From IMG/VR virus record IMGVR_UViG_3300032236_000443, positions 1 to 64,000 of that record: 64,000 nt of DNA; one strand, given 5' to 3'. The notes beneath the pieces were generated by a model that was not told the origin of the DNA, did no database searches, and saw nothing but the letters and a program-made list of their open reading frames with translations. Source of the DNA: a virus. This document shows positions 1 to 9,237 of the stretch, piece by piece; the stretch's first letter is position 1; each line of letters begins with the position of its first letter. The translations under genes and the position numbers were made by a program.

Positions 1-1018
1 CATGGTTCTCAAGAACCTTCTTTCGCAAATCTTCCATTAAATCAAGTTCCTCTCGGATACTTGCAATAACGGTTTCCATACCTTGCCACTTACGTTCACC
101 GTAGTAGAACCAACCACCACGACGCTCTACGAAGCCCATAACTACTGCAAGGCTAGCAATTTCTTTTGCAAAATCGAATTCGCCTGGCGCACAGTTGCCG
201 CCCTCTGCGAAGTAGAAATCAAAGTATGCGACACGCTGTGGTGGTGCAGTCTTGTTCTTGAGTGTTCGTACTTTAATTCTCTGACCCACTCGTACTTTAT
301 TGTTACCTGAACCAACTTCAATCCACTCATCTCGCTTGACTTCACAACGAGTGAAAAATGCGTAGTTCTTACCCTCTCCTCCAGGAGTTGTTCTAGGGTC
401 TCCATGCATTACTCCAATTTTCATGCGGTATTGGTTGATGATAAGTCCTAATACTGGTCGCTCATCTTCTGTGAGTGAACGCTTCATGGCGGTTCCTACT
501 ACACGAAAAAACTTATTGGTGAGCAGTGCTCCACGACCTACGGTTGCTTCGCTCATATCCTTTTCCATTTCTGGCATTGGGGATAAGGCAGGCAATGAGT
601 CAATAACAATGGCATCTACAGACTTGGACTCAGCAAACTCAATCACTGATTGATATGCCTCTTCCATGATGCTAGTTTCAATGACGATAACACGCTCAGT
701 ATCTACGCCACACATCTCTGCATATTCTGGAACCCATTGCTCTGCTGCTACCCATACTGTGGTGTAATCAGGGTTTAACTTTTGGTTTGCAGCAATCGTC
801 TTTAGCGCAAGGGCTGTCTTACCGTGAGATGGTTCTCCGATTAGTTCATTCCATTGGTTACCAGGAAAACCACCGCCCAGCACATAATCCAAAGTAGTTG
901 ACCCTGAAGTAATGCGAGGAATAATGTCACTACGGATATCACTAGCCATAACAACCACATTTGACTTAAACTTTTTATTAAGTTGAGCAACAATCTTGCG
1001 GGCTTCATCATTTATCAC
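1..1018 (-). CDS. recA: RecA/UvsX-like recombinase (3' end cut by window)
   Basis: ATP-dependent strand-exchange protein for recombination and repair of replicating phage DNA. About 339 residues are visible and the frame is still open at the window edge. Walker A is GEPSHGKT at residues 61-68, Walker B ends at Asp140 (IVIDS), and the L2 DNA-binding loop reads INQYRMKIG...TTPGG, very close to bacterial RecA. The start is GTG at 1018, overlapping the upstream stop as GTGA. It is the last visible gene of the replication block, behind the polymerase. The family is secure; whether it is nearer cellular RecA or phage UvsX needs a tree. Confidence 0.9.
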   Translation of the reverse strand, partial: MINDEARKIVAQLNKKFKSNVVVMASDIRSDIIPRITSGSTTLDYVLGGGFPGNQWNELIGEPSHGKTALALKTIAANQKLNPDYTTVWVAAEQWVPEYAEMCGVDTERVIVIETSIMEEAYQSVIEFAESKSVDAIVIDSLPALSPMPEMEKDMSEATVGRGALLTNKFFRVVGTAMKRSLTEDERPVLGLIINQYRMKIGVMHGDPRTTPGGEGKNYAFFTRCEVKRDEWIEVGSGNNKVRVGQRIKVRTLKNKTAPPQRVAYFDFYFAEGGNCAPGEFDFAKEIASLAVVMGFVERRGGWFYYGERKWQGMETVIASIREELDLMEDLRKKVLENH

Positions 1019-1404
1019 TGCTTAGTCCCATCTGGGTTATAACCTGCTGGCATCGGATTGAAACCACCTGTTGTATTTCCTAGTGCGCCTTTTGCTGCAC
1101 CTTCTACTTTAGCACCAGTAAGTGCTCCGTAACGAGAACCTGATTGACTTACAGGATAACCGCAGTCATAACAACGAGGAGCAATTGTTTGGCTAGGAGA
1201 CATGTAGTTACCTCCACCGCACTCAGGACAAGGTTGTGACTGTGATGCACTTTGCGCTTTGCTTGCTGCAGGTGCTTGTTGCTGAGGTGCAACATACTGA
1301 GTCATTGGTTGCTGAGATGGTGGCATCGGGTTATTAACCTGACGTGGCTGAGGTGCCTGTGGTTGCGTACCTAGTTGTTTAGCCCACCAATCTGCGCTAC
1401 TCAC
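1015..1404 (-). CDS. Pro/Gln-rich zinc-ribbon protein
   Basis: Unknown function, 129 aa from the GTG at 1404. That GTG overlaps the upstream stop (GTGA) and has GGGAG about 6 bases ahead; an in-frame TTG at 1416 is less likely. Residues 15-58 are a low-complexity P/Q/A/S tract. A four-cysteine ribbon follows (CPEC at about 59-62, CYDC at about 78-81), then a Gly-rich tail ending NPDGTKQ. It sits between a 36-aa zinc protein and recA, so a DNA- or protein-binding role in replication or recombination is a guess from context. Confidence 0.8.
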   Translation of the reverse strand: MSSADWWAKQLGTQPQAPQPRQVNNPMPPSQQPMTQYVAPQQQAPAASKAQSASQSQPCPECGGGNYMSPSQTIAPRCYDCGYPVSQSGSRYGALTGAKVEGAAKGALGNTTGGFNPMPAGYNPDGTKQ

Positions 1405-1511
1405 TTTGACTCCCAAGTATGCTCACAACGTGTGCATAGTACTGTGAACTCAGTTTGTGAGTATGAAATGCTGTACATCTTGTGTCCAAAGATTTTACAA
1501 ATAAAACTCAT
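1401..1511 (-). CDS. 36-aa zinc-binding microprotein
   Basis: A complete frame of 36 codons that starts at an ATG overlapping the polymerase stop (ATGA) and ends in a TGA overlapped by the next gene (GTGA). The peptide begins MSFICKIFGHKM and ends CTRCEHTWESK. The pattern C-x2-FGHK ... C-x2-C resembles the short phage zinc proteins grouped with DUF1660. Overlaps at both ends place it in the operon as a real gene. Function unknown. Confidence 0.65.
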   Translation of the reverse strand: MSFICKIFGHKMYSISYSQTEFTVLCTRCEHTWESK

Positions 1512-3505
1512 TTTGCTTCTCCCCACTTGTCTACTATTTTTACATCGGCTATTAGCGGAACGATAATCTCTGAAAGTTTGACACCTTCCATTGACTCCCG
1601 AATTGCTTCGGCGGTCTCTTCTGCTAAATCTTCACGTGCAACAGTAACGAGTTCATCGTGCACAGTCAATACGACATTCACATCTGGCTCGTCAATAAAA
1701 CAGGAATGTGCTCTAACTAGGGCTAATTTCATTAAATCTGCTGCAGAACCTTGAATCATGGTGTTAAACGCTTGTCGTTCCGCACGGAACTTTAACCCAT
1801 TCTCTGTGCTCTTTAATTCTGGTAGATAACGACGGCGACCAAGTAGTGTCTCTACATAAGGGATGTTGCCCTTACCTCGTGCAGTTCTAATGACCTTAGA
1901 TTTGTACTTGATAATGTCGTGGAACTCTTCCGAGAACTGGTCAATCAAATCACGGGCTTCTTTCTCAGAACAGCCAATGCTTCGTGCAATCTTTTCTGGT
2001 CCAACACCGTATGAGATTGCTAGAACCAACATCTTACCGACCTTACGTTCTACACCCATAATGTCACCAATAGCGGTGTATAGGTCTTTACCCTTGCGGT
2101 AGTAATCAAGTGCAACTGGGTCTTGTGACAGAGATGCAATGATGCGTGGCTCAATCTGAGAGTAGTCAGCAACAACTAACTTGTACCCTGGAGGTGCAAC
2201 AAACAAGTTACGAATCAACTTGCCGTAATCTCCACTACTAGGGATGTTCTGTAGATTAGGGTCAGTACTAGAAAAACGACCTGTCTCTGCTCCATGTGAT
2301 TTAAAGTTAGTGTGTGCTCTACCGTTGATTAGGAGCGATTTCTTCTCTACAACACGAGACTTACCAGCAGTTGTGCGAGTAATTTCTCCACCTAGGTATG
2401 GCATTACATAGGTTGTCATTAACTTATTTAAGTCTTGATACTCAATGATTGCGTCTACCAATTCGTCTTTAGAACGATAAAACTCCATCGCCTCTGCTGA
2501 CACGGAGTAGTGATAGATACTTAATTGCTCTCCTGATTGAGCAGCCTTAGTGCCCTTATCAGTCAACGCTACTTTAATCTTTAGGTTTGGCTTAATCCCA
2601 CGACCTTCAGGCTTAGGGGAAAACAACAACTCTTGCTTCTCTTTAACTGAGTTCATAGAAAATGCTTTGCCAGCCAACTTCCATGCTTTGGCTTTTGCTA
2701 AATCAATATCAACTTCTAAACGGTCTTTGAGGTTCTGCAGTTCAACCATGTCTAGGTTTGCGCCTGTTAGTTCCATGTCGCAAAGAGCGGCGATAACATC
2801 CATCTCTAATGCCCATACACGGGCAAGACTGCCTTCTAACTTAGGCTCTAAAAACTTGTACAACTTCCAAGTTGCCTCTGCATCTAACCCTGAATAGTGA
2901 GCAACATCGGAGAAGGAATGGACTTCAACCATTGCTCCAATGCCTTTTTCAACCTTAATCTTTAAGAACTTCTCAGCGCAGTCCTTCAAACCAAGTGACC
3001 CACGATTACGGTTATCAATAATAAATGCCGCCATCATGGTGTCAAAGTATGGTTTGCTAGGAACTACGCCTCGATAGTACTTAGTAATTGATTTAAGGTC
3101 GAACTTAATGTTATGACCGACCTTCAATTGCTTACTAAAGAAAAGCGGCTTCAATGCTTTGAATACATCTCCAGGAAGTAACTGGTCTGGTGGTGTATCA
3201 AAGACAGGTTTCCACTTGGCTTGGTTCTTTGAGTAATCAGTTTCCTTCAACTCTTTGCCAGCATCAAGTTTACGTTGACCGCTTAACAGGAGTTCCTTAT
3301 CCCAACGCAGGAACTCACCATTAGGATGTCCCATAGGGATTACATCAGTGCGCCCATCAGTGGCTAAGGAAATCCACAACACGTCATTTACGACGGGTTG
3401 AATTCTATTTTCTCCGACAGTTTCTACGTCGAATGCAAAACCGTCTACCTTGGAGTAAAACTCAACAAGGTCATCTAGTTGTTTCTTAGTTGTAATTATG
3501 TTCAT
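1508..3505 (-). CDS. polA: Family A DNA polymerase with 3'-5' exonuclease (Leu762 type)
   Basis: Phage replicative polymerase, 665 aa. The N-terminal DEDDy exonuclease shows DVET (Exo I), NIKFD (Exo II) and YSGLD (Exo III). The polymerase half has motif A DYSQIEPR, an O-helix with Arg487, Lys491, Leu495 and Tyr499 (equivalent to E. coli 754, 758, 762, 766), and motif C VHDE. There is no 5'-3' exonuclease domain, as is usual for phage forms. The ATG at 3505 follows a strong GAGGGG site. A hairpin terminator lies just upstream, so this gene may begin its own transcript. Leu at the 762 position is the viral Leu762 subtype. Confidence 0.95.
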   Translation of the reverse strand: MNIITTKKQLDDLVEFYSKVDGFAFDVETVGENRIQPVVNDVLWISLATDGRTDVIPMGHPNGEFLRWDKELLLSGQRKLDAGKELKETDYSKNQAKWKPVFDTPPDQLLPGDVFKALKPLFFSKQLKVGHNIKFDLKSITKYYRGVVPSKPYFDTMMAAFIIDNRNRGSLGLKDCAEKFLKIKVEKGIGAMVEVHSFSDVAHYSGLDAEATWKLYKFLEPKLEGSLARVWALEMDVIAALCDMELTGANLDMVELQNLKDRLEVDIDLAKAKAWKLAGKAFSMNSVKEKQELLFSPKPEGRGIKPNLKIKVALTDKGTKAAQSGEQLSIYHYSVSAEAMEFYRSKDELVDAIIEYQDLNKLMTTYVMPYLGGEITRTTAGKSRVVEKKSLLINGRAHTNFKSHGAETGRFSSTDPNLQNIPSSGDYGKLIRNLFVAPPGYKLVVADYSQIEPRIIASLSQDPVALDYYRKGKDLYTAIGDIMGVERKVGKMLVLAISYGVGPEKIARSIGCSEKEARDLIDQFSEEFHDIIKYKSKVIRTARGKGNIPYVETLLGRRRYLPELKSTENGLKFRAERQAFNTMIQGSAADLMKLALVRAHSCFIDEPDVNVVLTVHDELVTVAREDLAEETAEAIRESMEGVKLSEIIVPLIADVKIVDKWGEAK

Positions 3506-3526
3506 GTTAATCCCCTCGTGTTAGTG

Positions 3527-3563
3527 ATAAAGGGGCCTGGAAACGGAAGACAGGCCCCTTTAT
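3527..3563 (-). terminator. Strong hairpin between SSB-like gene and polA
   Basis: A perfect 13-bp inverted repeat (arms 3527-3539 and 3551-3563, core AGGGGCCTG/CAGGCCCCT) with an 11-base loop. In the minus-strand transcript the 3' arm ends in CCCUUUAU, a modest U-tract. It lies after the SSB-like gene and before the polA ribosome site, so it probably limits read-through into polA. Confidence 0.7.
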
Positions 3564-3574
3564 CTATGGAAGTA

Positions 3575-4225
3575 CTACGCTAAATTGCGTGCAATTTCTA
3601 GAAGTTCAGAGCGAGGGGTCTCACGAACTACTTCATCTGCTGTAAATGAAACAGCGTTTGCAACAGCGTCATTAACGGTGTCTTGCGACAACTTCCATTC
3701 CTCTGCTAGGTCACGACCACGAACGAAGTTGAGGGTGTACTGCGTCGTTGGTCCTGTTCCTAGGCGAGAAATCTCCCAGAACTCCTTATCAAGAGGACCC
3801 TTACGCTCATCGTCGTGAGCCTTCTTGATTTGGCGGGCTAGTGAAGGTGGTGCGGTTAGGACTTGTACTGTTGGTTCTCCACCAGAAAGTACAAGTACGT
3901 TGAATGCAAACTTTCCACGAGCCTTGTCGCCAAGAATCTCGCAGAGTGGGCAACCATCACCGATGCAAACAAAAGACTTCTTACCCTTTGGGCGTTCAAT
4001 CCAGTGCTGCTCGTAGGTTGCGAATGGGCGGTCCTGAAGGAACTTAACAAGTTGTGGTTCCTCAGAGAAACGGAAATCTGTTGGGAATTCCGTTGTGTCT
4101 TGCTTTAGAAGTGCATCGGCTGCATCCCAGCCTTCTTGCACTGTTGTTCCAACCTTTGGCTGGATATCGGCACTATCTTCTTCAAGATAGTCTTCCGCAT
4201 TTACTGCTGGTTTTGTAATTGGCAT
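3575..4225 (-). CDS. Probable ssDNA-binding protein (gp32-like, zinc motif)
   Basis: 216 aa from the ATG at 4225, with GAAAG upstream; a longer frame to 4324 would run into the preceding gene. The N-terminus is acidic. The core has a Cys cluster CIGDGCPLC followed by a beta-rich FNVLVLSGGEP stretch, a layout seen in phage gp32-like ssDNA-binding proteins with a zinc site. The position next to polymerase, helicases and RecA fits. No catalytic motif was seen. The family assignment is by pattern only; an unrelated zinc protein is possible. Confidence 0.55.
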   Translation of the reverse strand: MPITKPAVNAEDYLEEDSADIQPKVGTTVQEGWDAADALLKQDTTEFPTDFRFSEEPQLVKFLQDRPFATYEQHWIERPKGKKSFVCIGDGCPLCEILGDKARGKFAFNVLVLSGGEPTVQVLTAPPSLARQIKKAHDDERKGPLDKEFWEISRLGTGPTTQYTLNFVRGRDLAEEWKLSQDTVNDAVANAVSFTADEVVRETPRSELLEIARNLA

Positions 4226-4248
4226 TTGTTGTCTTTCGGTAATGAGGC

Positions 4249-4728
4249 CTAACGGCTCTCGTTGGATGTGATTTCCTTCCAGCGCTTTACTAAAGCATCT
4301 GTAAGGTCTTCGTGGTAGTTCCACTCTACACGAGCGGTTCCTAAAAGTCCACGTCTGGCGAACTCGTCAATCGTGGCTTCTATAAGAGCACGGGTATATA
4401 CACGATTACCGCCAGTCTTTTGACCCTTAAGAGTCTTAGACCGAAGACGGTAAGGTGCACGTGGGATGTAACCTTTGCGCTCCCATAGGCGAATAGTTAC
4501 TAAAGATTTTTCCAATGCTTGTGCTAATGCACCGATTGTAAATACTTCAGTTTCTTTTCCACCTAATGTTTTAATGATTGGGTTTTCATCCCAACCATTT
4601 GTTTCTCCCGACTTGCGACGGGAAACCTTTGGGTCTTCTTCTCTGCGCTTCTTCTTTGAAGAACCAGGAAGATACTCTAAATCGGCAAACGCCTTTTCAA
4701 TCTCGTCTTGACCTCGTAGACCTGCCAT
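4249..4728 (-). CDS. MerR-like helix-turn-helix regulator
   Basis: 159 aa. Residues about 60-100 hold a MerR-type winged helix (FTIGALAQALEKSLVTIRLW then ERKGYIPRAPYR), with a Lys/Arg-rich N-terminal tail and no ligand-binding domain. It is probably a DNA-binding regulator of the early operon or an excisionase-like accessory protein. The ATG at 4728 lies 3 bases after the upstream stop, and the gene ends 24 bases before the SSB-like start. Confidence 0.7.
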   Translation of the reverse strand: MAGLRGQDEIEKAFADLEYLPGSSKKKRREEDPKVSRRKSGETNGWDENPIIKTLGGKETEVFTIGALAQALEKSLVTIRLWERKGYIPRAPYRLRSKTLKGQKTGGNRVYTRALIEATIDEFARRGLLGTARVEWNYHEDLTDALVKRWKEITSNESR

Positions 4729-4731
4729 TGG

Positions 4732-5169
4732 TTACTTCTTTAGTACCAATGCCCATACAACATTCTGAGGATACATCTCATCAATTTCTGCTTCTGTAAG
4801 TTCTTCGTTATAGAGAGCAGCCATTAATGCATCTTCATCAACAACACGAATTGTCTTGTACAAAGTATCTTCAAGTCCGTGTGCAGTAATAATCTCTTCT
4901 GCTTTTAACTCATCTACTTTGCGAGTAACACGGCGCTGTTTAACGATTGAACTAAACCCATCAATTTCTTCTGGTAACTGAACGATGATGTTGCCCTTGT
5001 CATCAATCTCTCCTTCACCATCAAGAACTTCAAACAGTTCTGCACGAAGTGCTTTCTGTTCCTTCTCTAGGTAATCGAGTTGTGACTTTAAGAATGAATA
5101 CTTTTTTGCACGAGCAACTAAACTTGTCTCGTCAGCGTTGCGATTGTCGGCTGGTGCTACCTTTGCCAT
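4732..5169 (-). CDS. Unknown coiled-coil protein of replication block
   Basis: 145 aa, not recognised. Residues about 20-50 form a charged amphipathic helix (KSQLDYLEKEQKALRAELFE) likely to be a coiled coil. The rest is mixed alpha/beta and acidic. The ATG at 5169 is preceded by a run of five G as ribosome site. It lies between the SNF2-like helicase and the MerR-like gene in one operon, so a DNA-metabolism role is likely but unspecified. Confidence 0.7.
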   Translation of the reverse strand: MAKVAPADNRNADETSLVARAKKYSFLKSQLDYLEKEQKALRAELFEVLDGEGEIDDKGNIIVQLPEEIDGFSSIVKQRRVTRKVDELKAEEIITAHGLEDTLYKTIRVVDEDALMAALYNEELTEAEIDEMYPQNVVWALVLKK

Positions 5170-5177
5170 GATTCCCC

Positions 5178-6770
5178 CTACTGTCCCTGAATGAAGTTAA
5201 TCAAACTTCCTACCGTTAAATCTACACCACCTTTGGTGTTTATGCCTTCTCCGTCAATGATGGCAGTTGCTACCGCCGTTTTTTGATTGAGCATTTGGTA
5301 CTGGCGTTCCTCGATAGAGTCTTCCATAAGGAAGTCCTGAATTACAACACTAGCCCAAGTACTGGAGGCTCGTCTAATTCGGGAGTTTCTTTGAACTGCC
5401 GTACCTGACGACCACGGTAAGTCATAGTTTATCAGAAGATTGGCTTGAGGCAAATCCACCCCGTAACCTCCAGCGTCTGTGGATATCAATACCCTAACGT
5501 CTTTAGAGGTTTGAAAAAGAACTTTGGATTCTTCTTTTTCCTTAGAATTCATCATTCCTGAGTAACTTGTGTTACCTATCTTCTTTTTGGTAAGAGCAGA
5601 TTCTATCAGCGGCAACATGCCTAGGTAGCAAGTGAACACGACTACCTTAGCGTTCTCGTCAGTGTCTAGGTGGTCCTCAATATACCCAATGAGTTTCTCT
5701 AACTTAGGCGATTTAACGGCCTTGTCTAAGCGACCCTGTTCTGAGAGTCCTAGTAGGTACTCTGAGCCTTCTCCATCCTTTGCAGAGGCTTTTAAGGCAC
5801 TAGTACGGAGTAGGTCAGGATGGTCACAGAGCATACGCATGGCAGTTACCTTGCTCATGATTCGACCACGCATCTCATCCATAGGTCCACCCATTTGGTA
5901 TCCCTGTCCATAGTGCGCTTCTAAAGAAAAAGAACCCCCAAATAACTCTTGGGCATCAATCAAATCGGTAAGGAGTTCTGAGGCAATAATGTCGTATAAC
6001 TCTTTGCCTGCTTTATCAAAGGTAATTGTGTCTGGCGCCAAATGAATTGTCTCAGGTAAGTATGGCGCTACATCTGGGTCTTTCTGAGTTTTGCGTACAG
6101 ATACCTGCTTCATCTTCTCGTGGAAGATAGGAAGGTTGCGGTAACGCTGAACTCCACCAAAATGATTTCGTACAATAAAGGTTTGGTCAAACAAGTCAAA
6201 ACGACCAAGTACAGAATCATCAACAAACTGCATGATGCTGTACAACTCTTCTGGACGACCGTTCTCAATAGGTGTGCCAGTAAGTGCAAACCTAACTGGA
6301 ACATTCTTTGCTAACTTCTTTACAAACTTAGAACGCTGAGATTTAAATCCTTTGATTGCGGTTGCTTCATCACAGACAACTGCGCCCCATTCAAAGTCTT
6401 TGATAAATTCCCAGTCGTTAACTATTGTTTCATAGTTGCAGATTACATAGGTGTTGTTTATATCCCAGGCTCGTTGCCAGTCGTAACCCTTTGTCCAACC
6501 TAGTGTGCGTTGAGTTTTAGAGCCATCTATCACCTGAGTATTGGCATCGGAGAACTTCTGTATTTCTTTCTCCCATTGAAACTTAAGGCTAGACAATGCA
6601 ATAACTAAAATTGGTTTAGTAAGTACTTCATCTTCTTTTAACTTTTCCAATGCTGCGATAGTCATACAGGTTTTACCCAAACCCATTTCGTATGCAACTA
6701 GCATCTTCTTACGTGCAACCATGCGGTCTACTGCCTCTGGTTGATAGGGGAATAAAGTTCCGTTAAACAT
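5178..6770 (-). CDS. SNF2-type superfamily 2 helicase/ATPase
   Basis: 530 aa DNA translocase or helicase. Walker A is EMGLGKT at residues 28-34. Motif II is DEAT rather than DEAH, motif III is LTGTPIENG, and motifs V-VI run STDAGGYGVDLPQANLL to QRNSRIRRASS. This matches phage SNF2-like helicases used in replication or recombination. No nuclease domain is fused. The start overlaps the end of a 57-aa zinc protein by 8 bases. It probably remodels or unwinds DNA together with RecA and the primase-helicase. Confidence 0.88.
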   Translation of the reverse strand: MFNGTLFPYQPEAVDRMVARKKMLVAYEMGLGKTCMTIAALEKLKEDEVLTKPILVIALSSLKFQWEKEIQKFSDANTQVIDGSKTQRTLGWTKGYDWQRAWDINNTYVICNYETIVNDWEFIKDFEWGAVVCDEATAIKGFKSQRSKFVKKLAKNVPVRFALTGTPIENGRPEELYSIMQFVDDSVLGRFDLFDQTFIVRNHFGGVQRYRNLPIFHEKMKQVSVRKTQKDPDVAPYLPETIHLAPDTITFDKAGKELYDIIASELLTDLIDAQELFGGSFSLEAHYGQGYQMGGPMDEMRGRIMSKVTAMRMLCDHPDLLRTSALKASAKDGEGSEYLLGLSEQGRLDKAVKSPKLEKLIGYIEDHLDTDENAKVVVFTCYLGMLPLIESALTKKKIGNTSYSGMMNSKEKEESKVLFQTSKDVRVLISTDAGGYGVDLPQANLLINYDLPWSSGTAVQRNSRIRRASSTWASVVIQDFLMEDSIEERQYQMLNQKTAVATAIIDGEGINTKGGVDLTVGSLINFIQGQ

Positions 6771-6936
6771 TATCTATAGGAGTTGGTGCCGTCGCTAGAG
6801 TCCCACAAAGTGCACACTCCATATCGAGCATGTACATAGAGATTTCGCCATCCTCAAACATTGCCTGTACTTTCCACAACTTTGAGCCACAGACACAGAT
6901 GTGCAGTGGTTGGTCTTTATCTCTTAAATCCATCAT
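6763..6936 (-). CDS. 57-aa zinc-ribbon protein
   Basis: A small gene between primase and helicase. The start chosen is the ATG at 6936, which overlaps the primase stop (ATGA); an in-frame ATG at 6957 lies inside the primase. Two Cys pairs about 25 residues apart (CVCG ... CALCG) form a zinc ribbon. Function unknown; perhaps a small DNA-binding partner of the primase or helicase. Confidence 0.7.
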   Translation of the reverse strand: MMDLRDKDQPLHICVCGSKLWKVQAMFEDGEISMYMLDMECALCGTLATAPTPIDNV

Positions 6937-7871
6937 AGGTATGCTGCCTTGCCCCATACTCGGTCCTTGGCTGTCTCTAAGCCCTTTACAATCTCAGACT
7001 CAACCATATCCCCAACGTCTTTAACGTCTATACCTTCGTAATTAAAGAACTTTAGTTCCATGCCGTACTTGCGTGAGAACCCCATCATCTGCTCACAGGC
7101 TTTCTTACCTGCTTGGTCATTGTCGAATGCCGCAATGATTTGAGGGAAACGGCGCATAATCTTGGCTTGGTCCTCACTGAGGATTGCTCCGTATGTGGAG
7201 ATTGCGTTATGACCTAATCCTGTTAGGCGAACTGCATCAAGCGGAGACTCAACAACTATCAGCGGCTTGTTCTCATCTGCAATCTCAATACCAAAAACAG
7301 TCTTAGACTTCTTAACGCCTGCAGGTTGGTTCTTAAAGAATCTACCTCGTGCGCCCTTCTCCTGCCATCCCCATAACTTAAAAGTCTCTGGGTCACGGAT
7401 AGTCAGAATCCATGCTTCGTTCTTCGTATCCCATAAGACTTGATGTTTAGTTACTGCTTCTCTGTTCAAGAAACGCTTCTTCAACTCTATGTCTGGGGGC
7501 TCATGGAACACTGCAAGACGAGCCTCACTCATCTCTAAGACTTCCTCTGCGTGAGGCATGTACTGTGGCAATTCTCTGATACGCCTTAACAGTACATCCA
7601 CAGGCAGTGTCTCACTTGAGTCTATGTAATCTTTGGCGTCAAAGTAATCCATACCCTTAACGTCAGCAACAAGTGTGTAGATGTTTCCCTTGTAACCGCA
7701 GGAAAAGCAGAAGTGAACTCCAGTAACAGAATTTATCCACCAGTCAGGGTGAACATCTTCTTTACCTGTCCGTGCTTTGTGCATAGGACATAGGCCCTGC
7801 ACTTCGTCGCCACGTTGGGCGGTCAGTGAAATATCTAAGGAGAGAAGAACTCTCTCAACATCAATCATCAT
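6933..7871 (-). CDS. DNA primase (CHC2 zinc finger plus Toprim)
   Basis: 312 aa. The N-terminal zinc finger uses Cys28, His31, Cys55 and Cys58 (CPMH ... CFSC). The Toprim domain has the catalytic Glu in VVESPLDA and the metal-binding FDNDQAG. It synthesises RNA primers for phage replication. It is a stand-alone primase, shorter than bacterial DnaG and lacking a helicase domain; the DnaB-like helicase is the gene immediately upstream, overlapping by 11 bases. Confidence 0.9.
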   Translation of the reverse strand: MMIDVERVLLSLDISLTAQRGDEVQGLCPMHKARTGKEDVHPDWWINSVTGVHFCFSCGYKGNIYTLVADVKGMDYFDAKDYIDSSETLPVDVLLRRIRELPQYMPHAEEVLEMSEARLAVFHEPPDIELKKRFLNREAVTKHQVLWDTKNEAWILTIRDPETFKLWGWQEKGARGRFFKNQPAGVKKSKTVFGIEIADENKPLIVVESPLDAVRLTGLGHNAISTYGAILSEDQAKIMRRFPQIIAAFDNDQAGKKACEQMMGFSRKYGMELKFFNYEGIDVKDVGDMVESEIVKGLETAKDRVWGKAAYL

Positions 7872-9120
7872 CTAAGTCACTCCAACTAGAGCAGAACTCA
7901 CACTTGAGCATCTCTTCTTCATCGTGGAAGCAACCAGTTGACCAACGCCATGTAAGTGGAGTCTCTGTAGGACCACAGTTACGGCTAGCAACAACTTTGA
8001 GCAAACGAATCTTCTCGTCTTCTTCTACAGGTTCAAGACCCAAGATAACGTCTGAGTCTTGGAAGAATGAAGATGAGTAACCGATGGAATCTGCAGTTAC
8101 CTTTCCAGCACGCATCTTCCATAGAAGGGTCTGAGTGGTGATAATGATTGGCAAACTAACACGCTGAGCAAGTCGCTTCATTGCACGGGTTATGTTGGTA
8201 ATGGCTTGCGGTGTGTTCATCTCACCAGTCAACTCATCCATCATCAAGTACACACCGTCTACAAATACGATGTCTGGCTTCATCTGCTCAATCTTGGCTG
8301 CAAGTGCAGATACGGTAATTCCGTTTACTGCATCAACCAAATGGAATGGGTGCATAGTCTCCATGTCGTTCAACATGGCTACATAACGGTCATCTTCACG
8401 GGGCTTCAACTTACCTCGGCGCAAACGACCGTGGTCAATATGTGCACGCATCGCATCGTGACGTTGTTGTTGTTCGTGGTTGTTCATTTCAAATGACTGG
8501 AACATTGGCGTCTTACCAAGTTTGTGGACATTGATTGCCATCTGCAACGCAACCTGTGACTTACCAGTCTTAGGAGGTGCAATAACGGTAATCAACTGAC
8601 CGCCCTGCAAACCTGCAGTTGCTTCATCAATCTTTGCAAAGCCAGTTGGTATACCTAAGAACTCTTCGTTCTTGAGGGATAGGTATTGGTCATAACGCTC
8701 TTGTGTGTTCTTACTAAGGTCAATCTCACGAGTGCCTAATACACCTTGCTCGTTAACCTTGGTGATGGTTGCTTCCATCGCAAGAAGCGCTGCGTCATGG
8801 TTGTTCTCTTGTAACTGCTCAACTGCAGTCTCTAAACCTTGACGAGTCAACATACGGCGGCGGAAATCCACCATCGTGTCTAGAAGATAATCAATAGTGT
8901 CTTCTACATCAAGAATCTTGTAGTTAGGGTAATGGTCTTTAACAGTTGTACCTGTAGGTACTTCACTGTATTCGGTGTAGTGCTTACGGAGGAACTGCCA
9001 GACCTTGCGGTTATCGTCATCAAGGAACCAAGCATCACCAACGCCACGTTGTAGTACAGGAGTAATCTCTCGGTCTTTGATGACCTTACTGACTAAACGA
9101 TGCTCGTTATCTGCTGACAT
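7861..9120 (-). CDS. DnaB-like replicative helicase
   Basis: 419 aa RecA-fold hexameric helicase. It has an N-terminal helical domain, then a linker and the ATPase beginning GIPTGFAKIDEAT, with Walker A APPKTGKS at residues 181-188 and Walker B IVFVDG. The C-terminus carries a CxxC (CEFC) and an acidic tail. Together with the neighbouring primase and the DnaC-like loader it forms the phage replisome core. The ATG at 9120 directly follows a 38-aa zinc protein gene. Confidence 0.88.
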   Translation of the reverse strand: MSADNEHRLVSKVIKDREITPVLQRGVGDAWFLDDDNRKVWQFLRKHYTEYSEVPTGTTVKDHYPNYKILDVEDTIDYLLDTMVDFRRRMLTRQGLETAVEQLQENNHDAALLAMEATITKVNEQGVLGTREIDLSKNTQERYDQYLSLKNEEFLGIPTGFAKIDEATAGLQGGQLITVIAPPKTGKSQVALQMAINVHKLGKTPMFQSFEMNNHEQQQRHDAMRAHIDHGRLRRGKLKPREDDRYVAMLNDMETMHPFHLVDAVNGITVSALAAKIEQMKPDIVFVDGVYLMMDELTGEMNTPQAITNITRAMKRLAQRVSLPIIITTQTLLWKMRAGKVTADSIGYSSSFFQDSDVILGLEPVEEDEKIRLLKVVASRNCGPTETPLTWRWSTGCFHDEEEMLKCEFCSSWSDLDDD

Positions 9121-9237
9121 TTACTTCCACCGCTCTCCGCATGACTGACATTGTAAATAAGAATTACCGTTAACCCAAATGCGTTCGATGGTGTGAGCAC
9201 GACACATTGGGCAATTCGTATTTGCTACTGAAAACAT
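9121..9237 (-). CDS. 38-aa zinc-ribbon microprotein
   Basis: A complete small frame starting ATG at 9237 after an excellent GAGGGAGG ribosome site, stopping directly before the helicase ATG. The peptide has CPMC near the N-terminus and CQSCG near the C-terminus, 18 residues apart, and ends ERWK. This is a minimal zinc ribbon similar in style to the 36-aa protein at 1401-1511. Function unknown. Confidence 0.7.
   Translation of the reverse strand: MFSVANTNCPMCRAHTIERIWVNGNSYLQCQSCGERWK

Noticed and set aside
142-405. Minus-strand 87-codon frame at the left end
   Set aside because: It lies in another frame of the recA-like gene, which has full motif support across the same bases.
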